In this document: one piece after another, positions 34,359-43,192 of the stretch
How positions within the stretch are numbered: the first letter of the stretch is position 1
How the letters are laid out: every line of letters begins with the position of its first letter
Assembly: GCF_005771635.1 (NCBI RefSeq)
Contig: NZ_VBWP01000004.1
Span: 124,001 to 188,000, forward strand
Length of the DNA: 64,000 nt
Source: Culicoidibacter larvae
GTDB taxonomy: Bacteria; Bacillota_I; Bacilli_A; Culicoidibacterales; Culicoidibacteraceae
Direction of reading: 5' to 3'
The notes under the pieces: generated by a model
What the model was told of the DNA's origin: nothing
Seen by the model: only the letters and a program-made list of their open reading frames with translations
Database searches by the model: none
Position numbers and translations under genes: made by a program

Positions 34359-36626
34359 ATGAAACTAAATCCATTAAAACTTTCAATAGTTGGTGCAATT
34401 ATTGGAGGTATGATTTTAGTATCTGTTCCAGTTAGAGCGACTCAAAATTATAATCCGGCAACTATGATGCCGTTGCAGAAGAATCAAAAAGTGCTTATTG
34501 CACAAACAAATCTAGCTGATATTGAACAAGTTTCAAGCAATTACAATGTTCTTGAAATTCCAGTTGTTCAAAATGCAGATGGAACCTTAAGTGTTACTAC
34601 TAATGATGAGGCGCTTAAAGAACAGATAGCTACTATCAACAAAAACAATCGTTCAGTATTTATGCAATTCAATATAGACAATAACACAATTGCGTCAGAT
34701 GCAAACACAATATCTACTGAATTATTACAATTGACTGAAACATATGGTTTTGACGGACTTAGTATAGTCACATCGTCATCGTCAATACCGGCAGCTGACA
34801 CACTTCATGTTATTAGTGACGCTGCTAAAATTATTCGAAACAATTATGCTAGCCAAGGTGCAAATTTTACAACAATTTTATACACTGACGCTGAGCAACT
34901 ACAAGATGGTGCAGCTCTATACGATGCTGTAGCTGAAAATCAGAACAAATATTCATATATTGCTGTTAACAGTACATCGTTAACTGCTTTAGATGATATT
35001 ATTCATAACAAAAATCAAAGTATAACGATTGATGCTGACCGACTAATTATTACTGATTTGTCTTTAGGCGCGAACGATATCGATAACTATATTTATGATT
35101 TAATGAACAATGCAGATACAGTGCGTGGTGTAAGTACGAAAACCTATGAAACATCAAGTTTCAATAAACTTGCTGCTTCAACAAGTTCAATGACCGGACA
35201 ATTTATTAATAACACGGTAGATGTAAAAAAAGTGAATACCAGTGATGTTACAGAAAATAGTGCAGTTATCGACCTTGAATTATCAACCAATAATCTTAGC
35301 AAAGTGCAATCAATAGATGTTATTGATAAAAATAATACTGTTTTGGCAACTAAAGATATTCTAAATAGTAAGTTACAAGTTAAATTATCTAATTTATCTA
35401 AGAATACTATTTATGATCAATTACAAGCCGTTATATGGTATAAAGATAACAACAACAACTTAGCTTCAAAGACAATTGCGATTCCAAGTTTTACTACTGC
35501 TTTACAAGCAACTCAGCGGCAGACCGCTGCTTTGCAATCAACAACTGAACAGGCTGTTGTTGATGAGCAGGCACCTAGTCAACCAGGTTCATTAGTAGTC
35601 AGCAATGTTACTTCACATGGGGCGCTTTTAACTTGGGAACCTTCAACTGATAACATTGAAGTAAGTAAATATATTGTAACAGTTACTTCTTTAGCAGATG
35701 AGACCGTAAAACAGTTTGAAACTGTTGATAGTTTCTATACGCTTAGCGGACTAAGCGCCGAAGCAAGCTACAAAATAACTGTACAAGCTCAAGATTCATC
35801 AAATAATACTTCTACAGCAGCCGCAACTCAAATTCTTACTGAAAAAGTAGAGGCTTGGGATGCAAATGCAACATATAAACTCGGTGCACGAGTTATCGTG
35901 GACGGTAACGTATATGAAAATCAATCGCTTATTTCTGTAAACAGTATACCAACCCCTAATGATAGTACAGGTATCAATAATGGCTGGTTACATATTTCCG
36001 GAGATAGCAAGACTGCAATCCCTGACTGGAATGTGGAAGGGGTTTATCCAAGCGGTTATGTTGTTTTCAAAGATAATAATTTTTGGCAGGCTAATGCAAT
36101 AGCTACTGGAAACGATGTTCCTGGCAATAGCAATAAATGGCAGGTAACAACTCATGTTCCAGAAGATATTTTTGAGGAACGCTTACCATCATTTAAATCA
36201 CCAATTCGTGCTTCTTATACAGTAAGTGCTGAATATGGCGGTTATGCCGGACATATCGGAACTGATTTAGCAGTACCGGTTGGTACAGAGGTCTATCCGG
36301 TTATTAAAGGAACTGTTGTTTATACTGCCGGCGGTGCCGTTGAAGGTGATAACAGTGCTAATGGTGGCTATGGTAATGTTATTGCTGTAGCTCACACTGT
36401 GCAGGGTGTGCAGTATGTTAGCGTCTATGGACATTTATCTAGTATCAATGTAAGTGTCGGCGATACCGTAACAACAAATACTATTATCGGGTTGAGTGGT
36501 AATACCGGTATGAGTACTGGTGCCCATTTACATATTGAATTATTGAAAAATGCAACCCAATTTGATTTGAACAAAAACGTTCGAATTGCTCAGGCACTTG
36601 ATTGCCGTACAATTTTACCATTATAA
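34359..36626 (+). CDS. secreted multidomain M23 endopeptidase with degenerate GH18-like domain
   Basis: Secreted protein of 755 residues, probably acting on the cell wall. A signal peptide spans about 1-29. Residues about 40-280 look like a GH18 TIM barrel, but the catalytic DxxDxDxE is lost: GFDGLSIVTS at 130-139 keeps only Asp132. A fibronectin type III module lies at about 402-492, then two CBM5/12-like modules at about 498-545 and 552-600 (ATYKLGARVIVDGNVYENQ; GYVVFKDNNFWQAN). The C-terminal M23 domain has intact zinc ligands His632, Asp636 (HIGTD), His692 (YGHLS) and His723-Leu-His725. The ribosome site is weak. The adjacent two-component system probably regulates it. Confidence 0.88.
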   Translation: MKLNPLKLSIVGAIIGGMILVSVPVRATQNYNPATMMPLQKNQKVLIAQTNLADIEQVSSNYNVLEIPVVQNADGTLSVTTNDEALKEQIATINKNNRSVFMQFNIDNNTIASDANTISTELLQLTETYGFDGLSIVTSSSSIPAADTLHVISDAAKIIRNNYASQGANFTTILYTDAEQLQDGAALYDAVAENQNKYSYIAVNSTSLTALDDIIHNKNQSITIDADRLIITDLSLGANDIDNYIYDLMNNADTVRGVSTKTYETSSFNKLAASTSSMTGQFINNTVDVKKVNTSDVTENSAVIDLELSTNNLSKVQSIDVIDKNNTVLATKDILNSKLQVKLSNLSKNTIYDQLQAVIWYKDNNNNLASKTIAIPSFTTALQATQRQTAALQSTTEQAVVDEQAPSQPGSLVVSNVTSHGALLTWEPSTDNIEVSKYIVTVTSLADETVKQFETVDSFYTLSGLSAEASYKITVQAQDSSNNTSTAAATQILTEKVEAWDANATYKLGARVIVDGNVYENQSLISVNSIPTPNDSTGINNGWLHISGDSKTAIPDWNVEGVYPSGYVVFKDNNFWQANAIATGNDVPGNSNKWQVTTHVPEDIFEERLPSFKSPIRASYTVSAEYGGYAGHIGTDLAVPVGTEVYPVIKGTVVYTAGGAVEGDNSANGGYGNVIAVAHTVQGVQYVSVYGHLSSINVSVGDTVTTNTIIGLSGNTGMSTGAHLHIELLKNATQFDLNKNVRIAQALDCRTILPL

Positions 36627-36631
36627 TATTT

Positions 36632-36663
36632 AAAAACGGAACATGGGGGATGTTCCGTTTTTT
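36632..36663 (+). terminator. terminator after the M23 protein gene
   Basis: AAAAACGGAACAT (36632-36644), loop GGGGG, ATGTTCCGTTTTT (36650-36662). Confidence 0.9.
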
Positions 36664-36721
36664 CTTTTCGTTTTATATTATGTTATAATTAAGTATAAAT
36701 AATGATATGAGGTATAAGCGT

Positions 36722-37258
36722 ATGAACATGAATATTCGTAAAGCTGAAGTAGCTGACATTGATGCTATTGCTCAGCTCTATGATGACTTAAATGATGCTT
36801 TAGCAGCAGGAATTAATTACCCCAAATGGAAGAAGGGCATCTATCCGGTTCGTCAAACTGCAATAGACGGTTTGGCAACAGAAACATTATATGTACTTAC
36901 TTTAGATAATGTCATTGCTGGTTCAGTTATCTTGAATCACCAACCAGAAGCTATTTATCGTCAGGTAAATTGGCAGATTGATGCTGAGGATCAAGAAGTT
37001 ATTATCATATATACTTTGGTGGTGCATCCATTATTCCGAAATAAAGGAGTGGCAAAAGCATTGCTTGATTTTGCCGTTGAGTCCGCGCATGCGCAGCAAC
37101 TCAAGGCGGTACGCCTTGATGTTGAGGTTGGTAATTTGCCGGCAGTACAACTATATGAGGCTTATGGTTTTATATATATCGACACCCTACCATATCCAAT
37201 TCAAATACCTGAACTTATTGAATTGCAGTTATCTTTGTATGAGTATTTAGTTGAATAA
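36722..37258 (+). CDS. GNAT-family N-acetyltransferase
   Basis: Acetyltransferase-like protein of 178 residues from ATG 36722, which has GAGG 9 nt upstream. The acetyl-CoA-binding motif A is seen as VVHPLFRNKGVAKALLDFAV, followed by VRLDVEVGNLPAVQLYEAYGF, the typical motif B. The start MNIRKAEVADIDAIAQLY is also typical. The substrate is not predictable. TGTTATAAT at 36681-36689 gives an extended -10. Single-gene unit. Confidence 0.9.
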   Translation: MNMNIRKAEVADIDAIAQLYDDLNDALAAGINYPKWKKGIYPVRQTAIDGLATETLYVLTLDNVIAGSVILNHQPEAIYRQVNWQIDAEDQEVIIIYTLVVHPLFRNKGVAKALLDFAVESAHAQQLKAVRLDVEVGNLPAVQLYEAYGFIYIDTLPYPIQIPELIELQLSLYEYLVE

Positions 37259-37263
37259 AAAAA

Positions 37264-37287
37264 CTGGTCTGATAACCAGCTTTTTTA
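37264..37287. terminator. short bidirectional terminator
   Basis: CTGGT (37264-37268), loop CTGATA, ACCAG (37275-37279), with A-rich left and T-rich right flanks, between convergent genes. The stem is only 5 bp. Confidence 0.5.
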
Positions 37288-37310
37288 TTTCCTATTTTTT
37301 TTTGCAAACT

Positions 37311-37556
37311 TTAGGCAACCATAATATGATCATAGCGGCGATTATCAAGAAAAATGTCATAAGCAACATAATTTAATATTGCCAGTTGTGCTTTGGGGTC
37401 AGTAACCATTTTGACTAACGCGTCATTGATACGGCCCCGTAGACTGAGTTCATCTTCATGAGTAAAATCATCAACATGAAAGACATTTTCAATTTTGATA
37501 TTGAATCGGTCCAAGATTCGATTATGGTTATCCAGTAATTGAATAGTTGCAGTCAT
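37311..37556 (-). CDS. hypothetical protein
   Basis: A small soluble protein of 81 residues, not recognised. ATG at 37556 has AAGGAG 9 nt upstream on the minus strand; a TTG three codons earlier is less likely. It starts TATIQLLDNHNRILDRFNIKIENVFHVDDF and has a helical middle (LRGRINDALVKMV). No membrane segment or motif. It lies alone between convergent terminator sequences and the lepB promoter. A small regulatory or metabolic-domain protein is possible, but nothing specific supports it. Confidence 0.65.
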   Translation of the reverse strand: MTATIQLLDNHNRILDRFNIKIENVFHVDDFTHEDELSLRGRINDALVKMVTDPKAQLAILNYVAYDIFLDNRRYDHIMVA

Positions 37557-37704
37557 ATGTATCAACTCCTTGGTTTAATTGTATAAAATAAATGAACTTT
37601 TGTTGAGCCAGAAAAACGACATAAAGCAGTCAATTGTGATTGTCTGCTTTACTGCAAAAAATTCTCATATTAAATAATTTTCATAAAAATATTTCATGAT
37701 ATTA

Positions 37705-37713
37705 TGCTATAAT
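37705..37713 (+). promoter_or_regulatory. extended -10 promoter of lepB
   Basis: TGCTATAAT (TG at 37705-37706, TATAAT at 37708-37713). Transcription would start near 37720, which rules out the ATG at 37721 as translation start. Confidence 0.55.
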
Positions 37714-37747
37714 AGAAGAAATGCAACAAGTAGCAGGGGGAATTTTC

Positions 37748-38275
37748 TTGAATAAAAAAATGAAATCAGCACTCGGTTGGGTGGCATGGATAATTGGTGT
37801 CATCGTCGTTTCGCTATTATTAAATATGTTTGTATTCTCAGTTGCTGACGTACATCAAATATCAATGCAACCAACATTGGTTGAAAATGACCGGGTTATT
37901 GTTGATAAGATCTCTGCACGTTTATTCGGACCGGAACGGTTTGATGTTGTTGTCGTGCAATTTCCTAATACTGAGCCCAATAAGCCATTTATAAAACGGG
38001 TGATTGGTATGCCCGGCGATACGGTAAAAATTGTTGATGATGTATTGTATATTAATGACGAAGTAGTGGAGCAACCATTTATTATTGACACCGCATCACA
38101 ACATACTGAGGATTATACATATCCCGGAGTTATTCCTGAGGGACAATATTTAGTAATGGGTGATAATCGCGACTCCAGTTTGGATGGACGAAAACTGGGA
38201 TTGCTTACTCAAGACCAAATAATCGGTATTGGACGTTGCGTTATTTGGCCTTTAGATGATATTCAATGGTTATAG
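37748..38275 (+). CDS. lepB: type I signal peptidase
   Basis: Membrane serine protease that removes signal peptides of exported proteins. TTG at 37748 is the likely start: AGGGGGAA lies 7 nt upstream, while the ATG at 37721 would be at the transcription start. The 175-residue protein has one membrane anchor at about 10-32. Catalytic Ser39 lies in QISMQPTL and the general-base Lys83 in FIKRVIGMPGD. The later box GQYLVMGDNRDSSLDGR is present. Secreted and LPXTG proteins in the window are possible substrates. Confidence 0.94.
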   Translation: MNKKMKSALGWVAWIIGVIVVSLLLNMFVFSVADVHQISMQPTLVENDRVIVDKISARLFGPERFDVVVVQFPNTEPNKPFIKRVIGMPGDTVKIVDDVLYINDEVVEQPFIIDTASQHTEDYTYPGVIPEGQYLVMGDNRDSSLDGRKLGLLTQDQIIGIGRCVIWPLDDIQWL

Positions 38276-38299
38276 TTTTTATGTAAGAGGGGTTTTCAA

Positions 38300-38974
38300 A
38301 TGAAGTTTACAAGTTTTAATGATTTTAAATCACGGGTTATTTATAATGACCGCTTTAAAAATATTTTCAGCGGTATGGTCATTTTATTGGTTATGGCGGT
38401 TGCTTATAATTTAATATCAACAGTTATTACCATTGTCAAAAATGGATTGCTGGGCAAGCCACAATATTGGATACGAATATTTTTATCAATTGAAGGCGAA
38501 AGCGGTACATCACCAATATGGGCGATCATTGTTTATGGAACATATATCTTAGTTCCGGTTTGTATTATCTTTGCTATTATTTACCTTGTAATGCGCAATG
38601 GTAACCTAAGAAAACTCTATGATGCTTATCAAAGTAATGGTGTGCATCCATATGTGAAAGTTACCGATTATGCTTTTAGAGCTGGTAATATTACTAATAC
38701 TTTATATGTTTATGGTGGTAATGAAGCAGAAGTTGCTTCCGCAGTAGAAGTAATAAATAATAAAATTATTGGTTTTTCCAAACAAGATTTTAAACAATTA
38801 CAAAAATATGTCAGCAAGAGCTCTGTATTGAATCTTGTTAAATTACAACCAATGTTTCCCGAAGTCAGTTTATCAGTATACGCATTTGTGTCACCAAATC
38901 CGCCACAAGCTGAATCAATTATTTGCCGTATCGATAATCAGGACCGCCTTTATTTTTTAAAGCCAGTTAAATAA
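38300..38974 (+). CDS. membrane protein of unknown function
   Basis: A 224-residue protein not recognised. Two membrane segments, at about 24-47 and 74-98, are followed by a cytoplasmic C-terminal half of about 125 residues that looks globular (VKVTDYAFRAGNITNTLYVYGG). It lies 24 bp after lepB with an AGAGGGG site, so the two are probably co-transcribed, and it ends at a strong terminator. A role with the signal peptidase is only suggested by position. Confidence 0.7.
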   Translation: MKFTSFNDFKSRVIYNDRFKNIFSGMVILLVMAVAYNLISTVITIVKNGLLGKPQYWIRIFLSIEGESGTSPIWAIIVYGTYILVPVCIIFAIIYLVMRNGNLRKLYDAYQSNGVHPYVKVTDYAFRAGNITNTLYVYGGNEAEVASAVEVINNKIIGFSKQDFKQLQKYVSKSSVLNLVKLQPMFPEVSLSVYAFVSPNPPQAESIICRIDNQDRLYFLKPVK

Positions 38975-38975
38975 T

Positions 38976-39010
38976 AAAAGCCCTCACAGCTAAACTGTGA
39001 GGGCTTTTTT
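38976..39010. terminator. bidirectional terminator
   Basis: AAAAGCCCTCACAG (38976-38989), loop CTAAA, CTGTGAGGGCTTTT (38995-39008), T tract to 39011. Serves the lepB unit and the convergent HAD gene. Confidence 0.92.
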
Positions 39011-39012
39011 CT

Positions 39013-39636
39013 TTATACCAGAGAAAGAATATCCTTAGGATGTTCAAGATAATAGTCAGCGTTTATGCCATCAATAATCGGCGCTCCCCAAAGGGCAAAA
39101 CCAAATGCTATTCCCGCTGCGCGCGAAGCTATACCGTCGCCATCCATATCACCAATATAGATACAATCGTCAACACTAATATCCAGTCCTTCAATTGCTT
39201 TTAATAATGGCTCGGGGTCAGGCTTATGTTTTAAAGTATCTTCTGCAAGCACTACGCGAGTCATATATTGATCGATTGGATGCTCAGCAAAATCAATCAG
39301 GTATTGCGGATGTAATTTTGAGCTGGAAACACAGCAAATAACCCCACGTGTAGCTAGAGTTTGAATGACTTCTAGAATTCCGTCATAAAAACCGGCTTTC
39401 TCCTCAAAACTATTTACACCTTCAACCCAAAGTGCATAAGTTGCCTCAATATCCTCAAAGCCCAGTTCTTCAATAACTTTCTTACCGGGGTAGGCGCGAT
39501 ACTTTAAAATTTCATCATAGGTCACATCCTGACCCAATTCTCGCTTAATTAATCGTTGCAGCGGAATCATATTCATCCGTTCAGTATCCAGTATCGTTCC
39601 GTCAATATCAAAAATAACACACTTGTATGGTTTCAT
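39013..39636 (-). CDS. HAD-superfamily phosphatase (beta-phosphoglucomutase-like)
   Basis: HAD subfamily IA hydrolase of 207 residues. Motif I is CVIFDIDGTILDTERMN with the nucleophile Asp. A four-helix cap follows. Motif II is CCVSSSKLHP, the Lys HKPDPEPLL and motif III YIGDMDGDGIASRAAG. The family acts on small phosphorylated metabolites; the substrate is unknown. It is a single gene on the minus strand. Confidence 0.9.
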   Translation of the reverse strand: MKPYKCVIFDIDGTILDTERMNMIPLQRLIKRELGQDVTYDEILKYRAYPGKKVIEELGFEDIEATYALWVEGVNSFEEKAGFYDGILEVIQTLATRGVICCVSSSKLHPQYLIDFAEHPIDQYMTRVVLAEDTLKHKPDPEPLLKAIEGLDISVDDCIYIGDMDGDGIASRAAGIAFGFALWGAPIIDGINADYYLEHPKDILSLV

Positions 39637-39718
39637 AATATCACCGTCCTATATGCAGTATACCATGAAAGTAGGGCGGAAATCTCTGAAAAACAATATT
39701 TGAAAATATATTTTTTCA

Positions 39719-39752
39719 TTTTAAGCCTCTTTTAAGTTTTACTGTTTATACT
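39719..39752 (+). promoter_or_regulatory. direct-repeat promoter of the VTC cluster
   Basis: TTTTAAG occurs at 39719-39725 and 39730-39736, 11 bp apart, then TATACT at 39747-39752. No -35 consensus. The phasing suggests binding of an OmpR-type regulator, but the AT-rich repeat could be chance. Confidence 0.4.
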
Positions 39753-39784
39753 ACGGGTATAGAACGTTTATGGAGGTTGCACAA

Positions 39785-40621
39785 ATGGCTAAAACAAAAT
39801 TAAACCATATATTTGAAAGACGTGAGAAAAAATATCGTTTAACTAAAGAACAATTCCAACGTGTATATGTTGCTTTACTGGAACATATGCATGCTGATAA
39901 ATATGGCAAGCATACAATCTGCTCGCTATACTATGATACAGATGATTATTATCTAATTAGAACATCCAATGAAAAACCAGTGTATAAAGAGAAGTTCCGT
40001 TTACGTAGTTATGGGACACCAAATGATGATTCAACGGTATTTCTTGAATTGAAGAAGAAATATGATGGCGTTGTTTATAAACGTCGCGAGTCATTGACTA
40101 TGTACTCGGTCCAGAAATATTTAAACGATGGTCACCTTAAAGTATTGGACAAAGAACCAAATCAAATCATGATGGAAATTGACTGGTTTATGAACCGTTA
40201 TCAATTGGCACCAAAAGTAATGGTTGCATATGACCGTATTGCTTTATATGGCAAAGAAGAGTCGGCCTTCCGGGTTACTTTTGACTTTGATATTCGCTGG
40301 CGAGACTATGACTTAGACCTGCGATATGGTGATTACGGTAACCCGTTGATTGCCACCGACGAATGTATGATGGAAGTGAAGGCACTGGGAGCAATTCCAG
40401 TCTGGTTAACCGAAATTCTTTCGAGAGAAAGATTATATTCGACCTCGTTTTCAAAATATGGCATTATTTATAAACAATTTATTGCACCAAAAAATATCCC
40501 GGTAACCAAATCGATGCTGCATAGTTTGGTACATGCCAATACAACTTACAACCTGGGAGAAGCAACGCAGAAACTGCGTGGTGCACAAAAACAAAAAGGA
40601 GTGACTTATCATGTTGGATAG
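39785..40621 (+). CDS. VTC-domain (polyphosphate polymerase-like) protein
   Basis: A 278-residue protein of the VTC/triphosphate-tunnel fold. ATG at 39785 has GGAGG 8 nt upstream. The tunnel signature begins IFERREKKYRL (Glu11, Glu14, Lys16). Charged strands expected inside the tunnel follow: KFRLRSYG, FLELKKKYDGVVYKRRES, VAYDRIALYG, MMEVKALGAIPVWL. In yeast the VTC domain makes polyphosphate from ATP; for the bacterial proteins this is not proven. The end overlaps the DUF4956 gene by 11 bp. This VTC/DUF4956 pairing recurs in Bacillota. Confidence 0.88.
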   Translation: MAKTKLNHIFERREKKYRLTKEQFQRVYVALLEHMHADKYGKHTICSLYYDTDDYYLIRTSNEKPVYKEKFRLRSYGTPNDDSTVFLELKKKYDGVVYKRRESLTMYSVQKYLNDGHLKVLDKEPNQIMMEIDWFMNRYQLAPKVMVAYDRIALYGKEESAFRVTFDFDIRWRDYDLDLRYGDYGNPLIATDECMMEVKALGAIPVWLTEILSRERLYSTSFSKYGIIYKQFIAPKNIPVTKSMLHSLVHANTTYNLGEATQKLRGAQKQKGVTYHVG

Positions 40622-41294
40622 CATTTTATCAACAACAACAGCAGCGGCATCAATCGATCTTACCGGTATCCTTATATGTACCGCGGTCTCATTAGTATTA
40701 GGCTTGGTGGTGGCATTTGTCCACATGTACCGGAATACCTATAGTAGAAGCTTTATTTTAACGCTGGTGATGCTACCAATATTAGTTCAATCAGTAATCA
40801 TGTTAGTAAACGGCAACCTCGGAACCGGGATGGCAGTTTTAGGCGCATTCAGCTTAGTACGTTTCCGTTCAGTTGCCGGTGGTGCCCGTGAAATTAGCAG
40901 TATATTTTGGGCAATGGGAATCGGACTTGCAACCGGAATGGGTTATGTTGTATACGGAGCGTTATTCTCAGCAGTTATTGCTGTCGTGATTATTGTATTA
41001 GTGACTGTACGCTTCGGTGGGCGAAAAAACCCCGCGGAAAAACAATTGAAAATTGTCATTCCCGAAGATCTTGACTACAACGGCATCTTCGATGACATCT
41101 TTAAAAAATACACATACGAAGCACGGCTGGAACGAGTAAAAACAACTAACATGGGTAGCCTTTACGAGTTGGTATATCATGTTATGTTTAAAGACGCCAA
41201 TGATGAAAAAGATGTCATTGATGAACTACGCCGCCGTAATGGTAATCTGACGATTACTTGTGGCCGCATAACTGCCAATCGGGATGAATTATAG
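40611..41294 (+). CDS. DUF4956 membrane protein
   Basis: A 227-residue protein with four hydrophobic membrane segments between residues 10 and 140. The family signature GAFSLVRFRSVAGGAREISSIF is between the second and third of them. A cytoplasmic C-terminal domain of about 85 residues (LKIVIPEDLDYNGIFDDIF) resembles the ferredoxin-like tail of MgtC-like proteins. It overlaps the VTC gene and probably forms a membrane complex with it. Function is unknown. Confidence 0.88.
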   Translation: MLDSILSTTTAAASIDLTGILICTAVSLVLGLVVAFVHMYRNTYSRSFILTLVMLPILVQSVIMLVNGNLGTGMAVLGAFSLVRFRSVAGGAREISSIFWAMGIGLATGMGYVVYGALFSAVIAVVIIVLVTVRFGGRKNPAEKQLKIVIPEDLDYNGIFDDIFKKYTYEARLERVKTTNMGSLYELVYHVMFKDANDEKDVIDELRRRNGNLTITCGRITANRDEL

Positions 41295-41316
41295 AAAGCA
41301 TGGTGAACATATAGAT

Positions 41317-43149
41317 ATGAATAAATTTATAACTAAAGTCGGGGCTGCGCTATTAGTCATACTAATAGCTGCTGCCGGTTGCAGTGTTGCAGCCGAACCA
41401 GAAACAGCAACGACAACTAATAATGTAAGTACTGAAGGTTTATTTGGTACCTACGAGGATGAAGATTTAGATGCAACTTGGGATGATGCAAGTGCTACCC
41501 ATATTACATTAAGTGATTCAGCATCAACAATTGATGGTGAGGGTGCTGTTGTTAATGGCAGTGGAATAAAAATTACTGCTGCCGGGACCTATGTCTTAAC
41601 CGGTATGTTAACTAATGGTCAGGTGCTCATTAGTGCGACTGCCAATGACAAAGTAAGAATAATTCTAAATGGGGTAACCATTAATAATGATACATCTGCT
41701 GCTATTTATGTTGAGCAAGCGGATAAAGTGATTATGACTTTAGCAAGTGATACCAAAAATACCATAAGTGACGGCAGTACATATACATTTGCTGATGCAG
41801 CTACTGATGAGCCTAATGCTACCATTTTCAGTAAAGATGATTTAACAATTAATGGTGATGGTCAATTAACGGTGACGGCTAATTATTTAAATGGTATCAT
41901 TTCAAAAGATGATTTGATTATCACCGGTGGAACGTATGCAATTACGGCAAACAACAATGGTATTCGCGGTCGTGATGTGTTAAGTATTTTAGATGGTAAT
42001 TTTACAATTACTGCTAAAAACGATGCGATTCAATCAAATAATGACACCGGCGAAGAAGGAAAAGGTGTTATTAATCTGGATGGCGGGACTTATGATTTAA
42101 CCGCTGACCATGATGGTGTTGATGCTAAAAATCAATTAAATATTTCTCATGGTACATATACGGTTAAAAGCGGTGGCGGCAGCAGCCAAAGTGCTAATAG
42201 CAGTGATACCGAGAGCTATAAAGGCTTGAAAGCGGCTAGCGCTATTCATATTACCGGTGGTACCTTCAATATTGATGCTAAAGATGATGCAATCCATACT
42301 AATGGAGATACTAACATTGAAGGCGGCACCTTTACTTTAGCTACCGGCGATGATGGTATTCATTCGGATAATACGACAGCAATTAGCGGTGGCGAAATCA
42401 CAATTACTAAATCATACGAAGGTATAGAGGGGTCAGATATTACAATCAGCGGTGGCACCATTTCAATTGTCAGCAGTGATGATGGTATTAATGCTGCTGG
42501 GGGCAGTGATGGTGATACAGAAACCGGACCATTCGGTGGTGATCAATTTGCTGCCGGCGATTATACCCTAACAATTAGTGATGGTACTGTTTATGTAAAT
42601 GCTGGTGGTGATGGACTCGATTCAAATGGTGATATTGTTATGACTGGTGGTACTGTTGTAGTTGATGGACCGGAAGATAATGGCAATGGCGCTTTGGATT
42701 ATGATGGTAATTATACAATCAGCGGTGGTATTCTGATTGCTGCCGGAAGTAGCGGTATGGCCCAGGCGCCCGGAACTGATTCAAGCCAGGCGAGCTTGGG
42801 TATTTACTTCAACTCAACGCAATCTGCCGGTCAGACAATTAATATTAGCAGTAGTGATGGTACTAACATCTTAAGCTACACGCCAAGTAAATCATATTCA
42901 TCAGTGATTGTCAGTGCGCCGGAACTTAAAAATGGTTCAAGCTATTCAGTTTCAACTGGTGGTACTGATACTGGCTCAACTGTTAACAGCTTACAAACTG
43001 GCGGCTCATATAGTAATGGTTCAAAATTAGTTGATATAACTTTAAGTAGTTCAGTTACATTAATTGATGAATCCGGTTCTGCTGTTCAAGGCGGTATGGG
43101 AGCTCCAGGCGGAGGTATGGGTGGTGGACCTGGTGGCAATCGTCCATAA
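41317..43149 (+). CDS. Cthe_2159-like beta-helix lipoprotein
   Basis: Exported protein of about 610 residues. ATG at 41317 starts a signal peptide ending IAAAGCSVAAEP, a plausible lipobox, so it is probably membrane-anchored. The bulk is a right-handed beta-helix of repeated Gly/Asp-rich coils (GGTFNIDAKDDAIHTNGD, GGTFTLATGDDGIHSDN, GGTISIVSSDDGINAAGG). It matches the carbohydrate-binding Cthe_2159 family, whose founding member binds cellulose/polygalacturonate and calcium. The C-terminus is glycine-rich (GGGMGGGPGGNRP). It follows DUF4956 by 22 bp with a poor ribosome site, implying translational coupling. Third member of the VTC cluster. Confidence 0.85.
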   Translation: MNKFITKVGAALLVILIAAAGCSVAAEPETATTTNNVSTEGLFGTYEDEDLDATWDDASATHITLSDSASTIDGEGAVVNGSGIKITAAGTYVLTGMLTNGQVLISATANDKVRIILNGVTINNDTSAAIYVEQADKVIMTLASDTKNTISDGSTYTFADAATDEPNATIFSKDDLTINGDGQLTVTANYLNGIISKDDLIITGGTYAITANNNGIRGRDVLSILDGNFTITAKNDAIQSNNDTGEEGKGVINLDGGTYDLTADHDGVDAKNQLNISHGTYTVKSGGGSSQSANSSDTESYKGLKAASAIHITGGTFNIDAKDDAIHTNGDTNIEGGTFTLATGDDGIHSDNTTAISGGEITITKSYEGIEGSDITISGGTISIVSSDDGINAAGGSDGDTETGPFGGDQFAAGDYTLTISDGTVYVNAGGDGLDSNGDIVMTGGTVVVDGPEDNGNGALDYDGNYTISGGILIAAGSSGMAQAPGTDSSQASLGIYFNSTQSAGQTINISSSDGTNILSYTPSKSYSSVIVSAPELKNGSSYSVSTGGTDTGSTVNSLQTGGSYSNGSKLVDITLSSSVTLIDESGSAVQGGMGAPGGGMGGGPGGNRP

Positions 43150-43158
43150 ACTTTTGAA

Positions 43159-43192
43159 AATAATGCCGATTTAAAATCGGTATTATTTTTTT
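43159..43192 (+). terminator. terminator of the VTC cluster
   Basis: AATAATGCCGAT (43159-43170), loop TTAAA, ATCGGTATTATT (43176-43187) with one G-U, T tract to 43192. Confidence 0.85.

Noticed and set aside
41317-43149. Repeated Gly/Asp-rich DNA as a CRISPR-like or tandem repeat array
   Set aside because: The periodicity belongs to beta-helix coils of one continuous reading frame; the DNA repeats are imperfect and there are no unique spacers.
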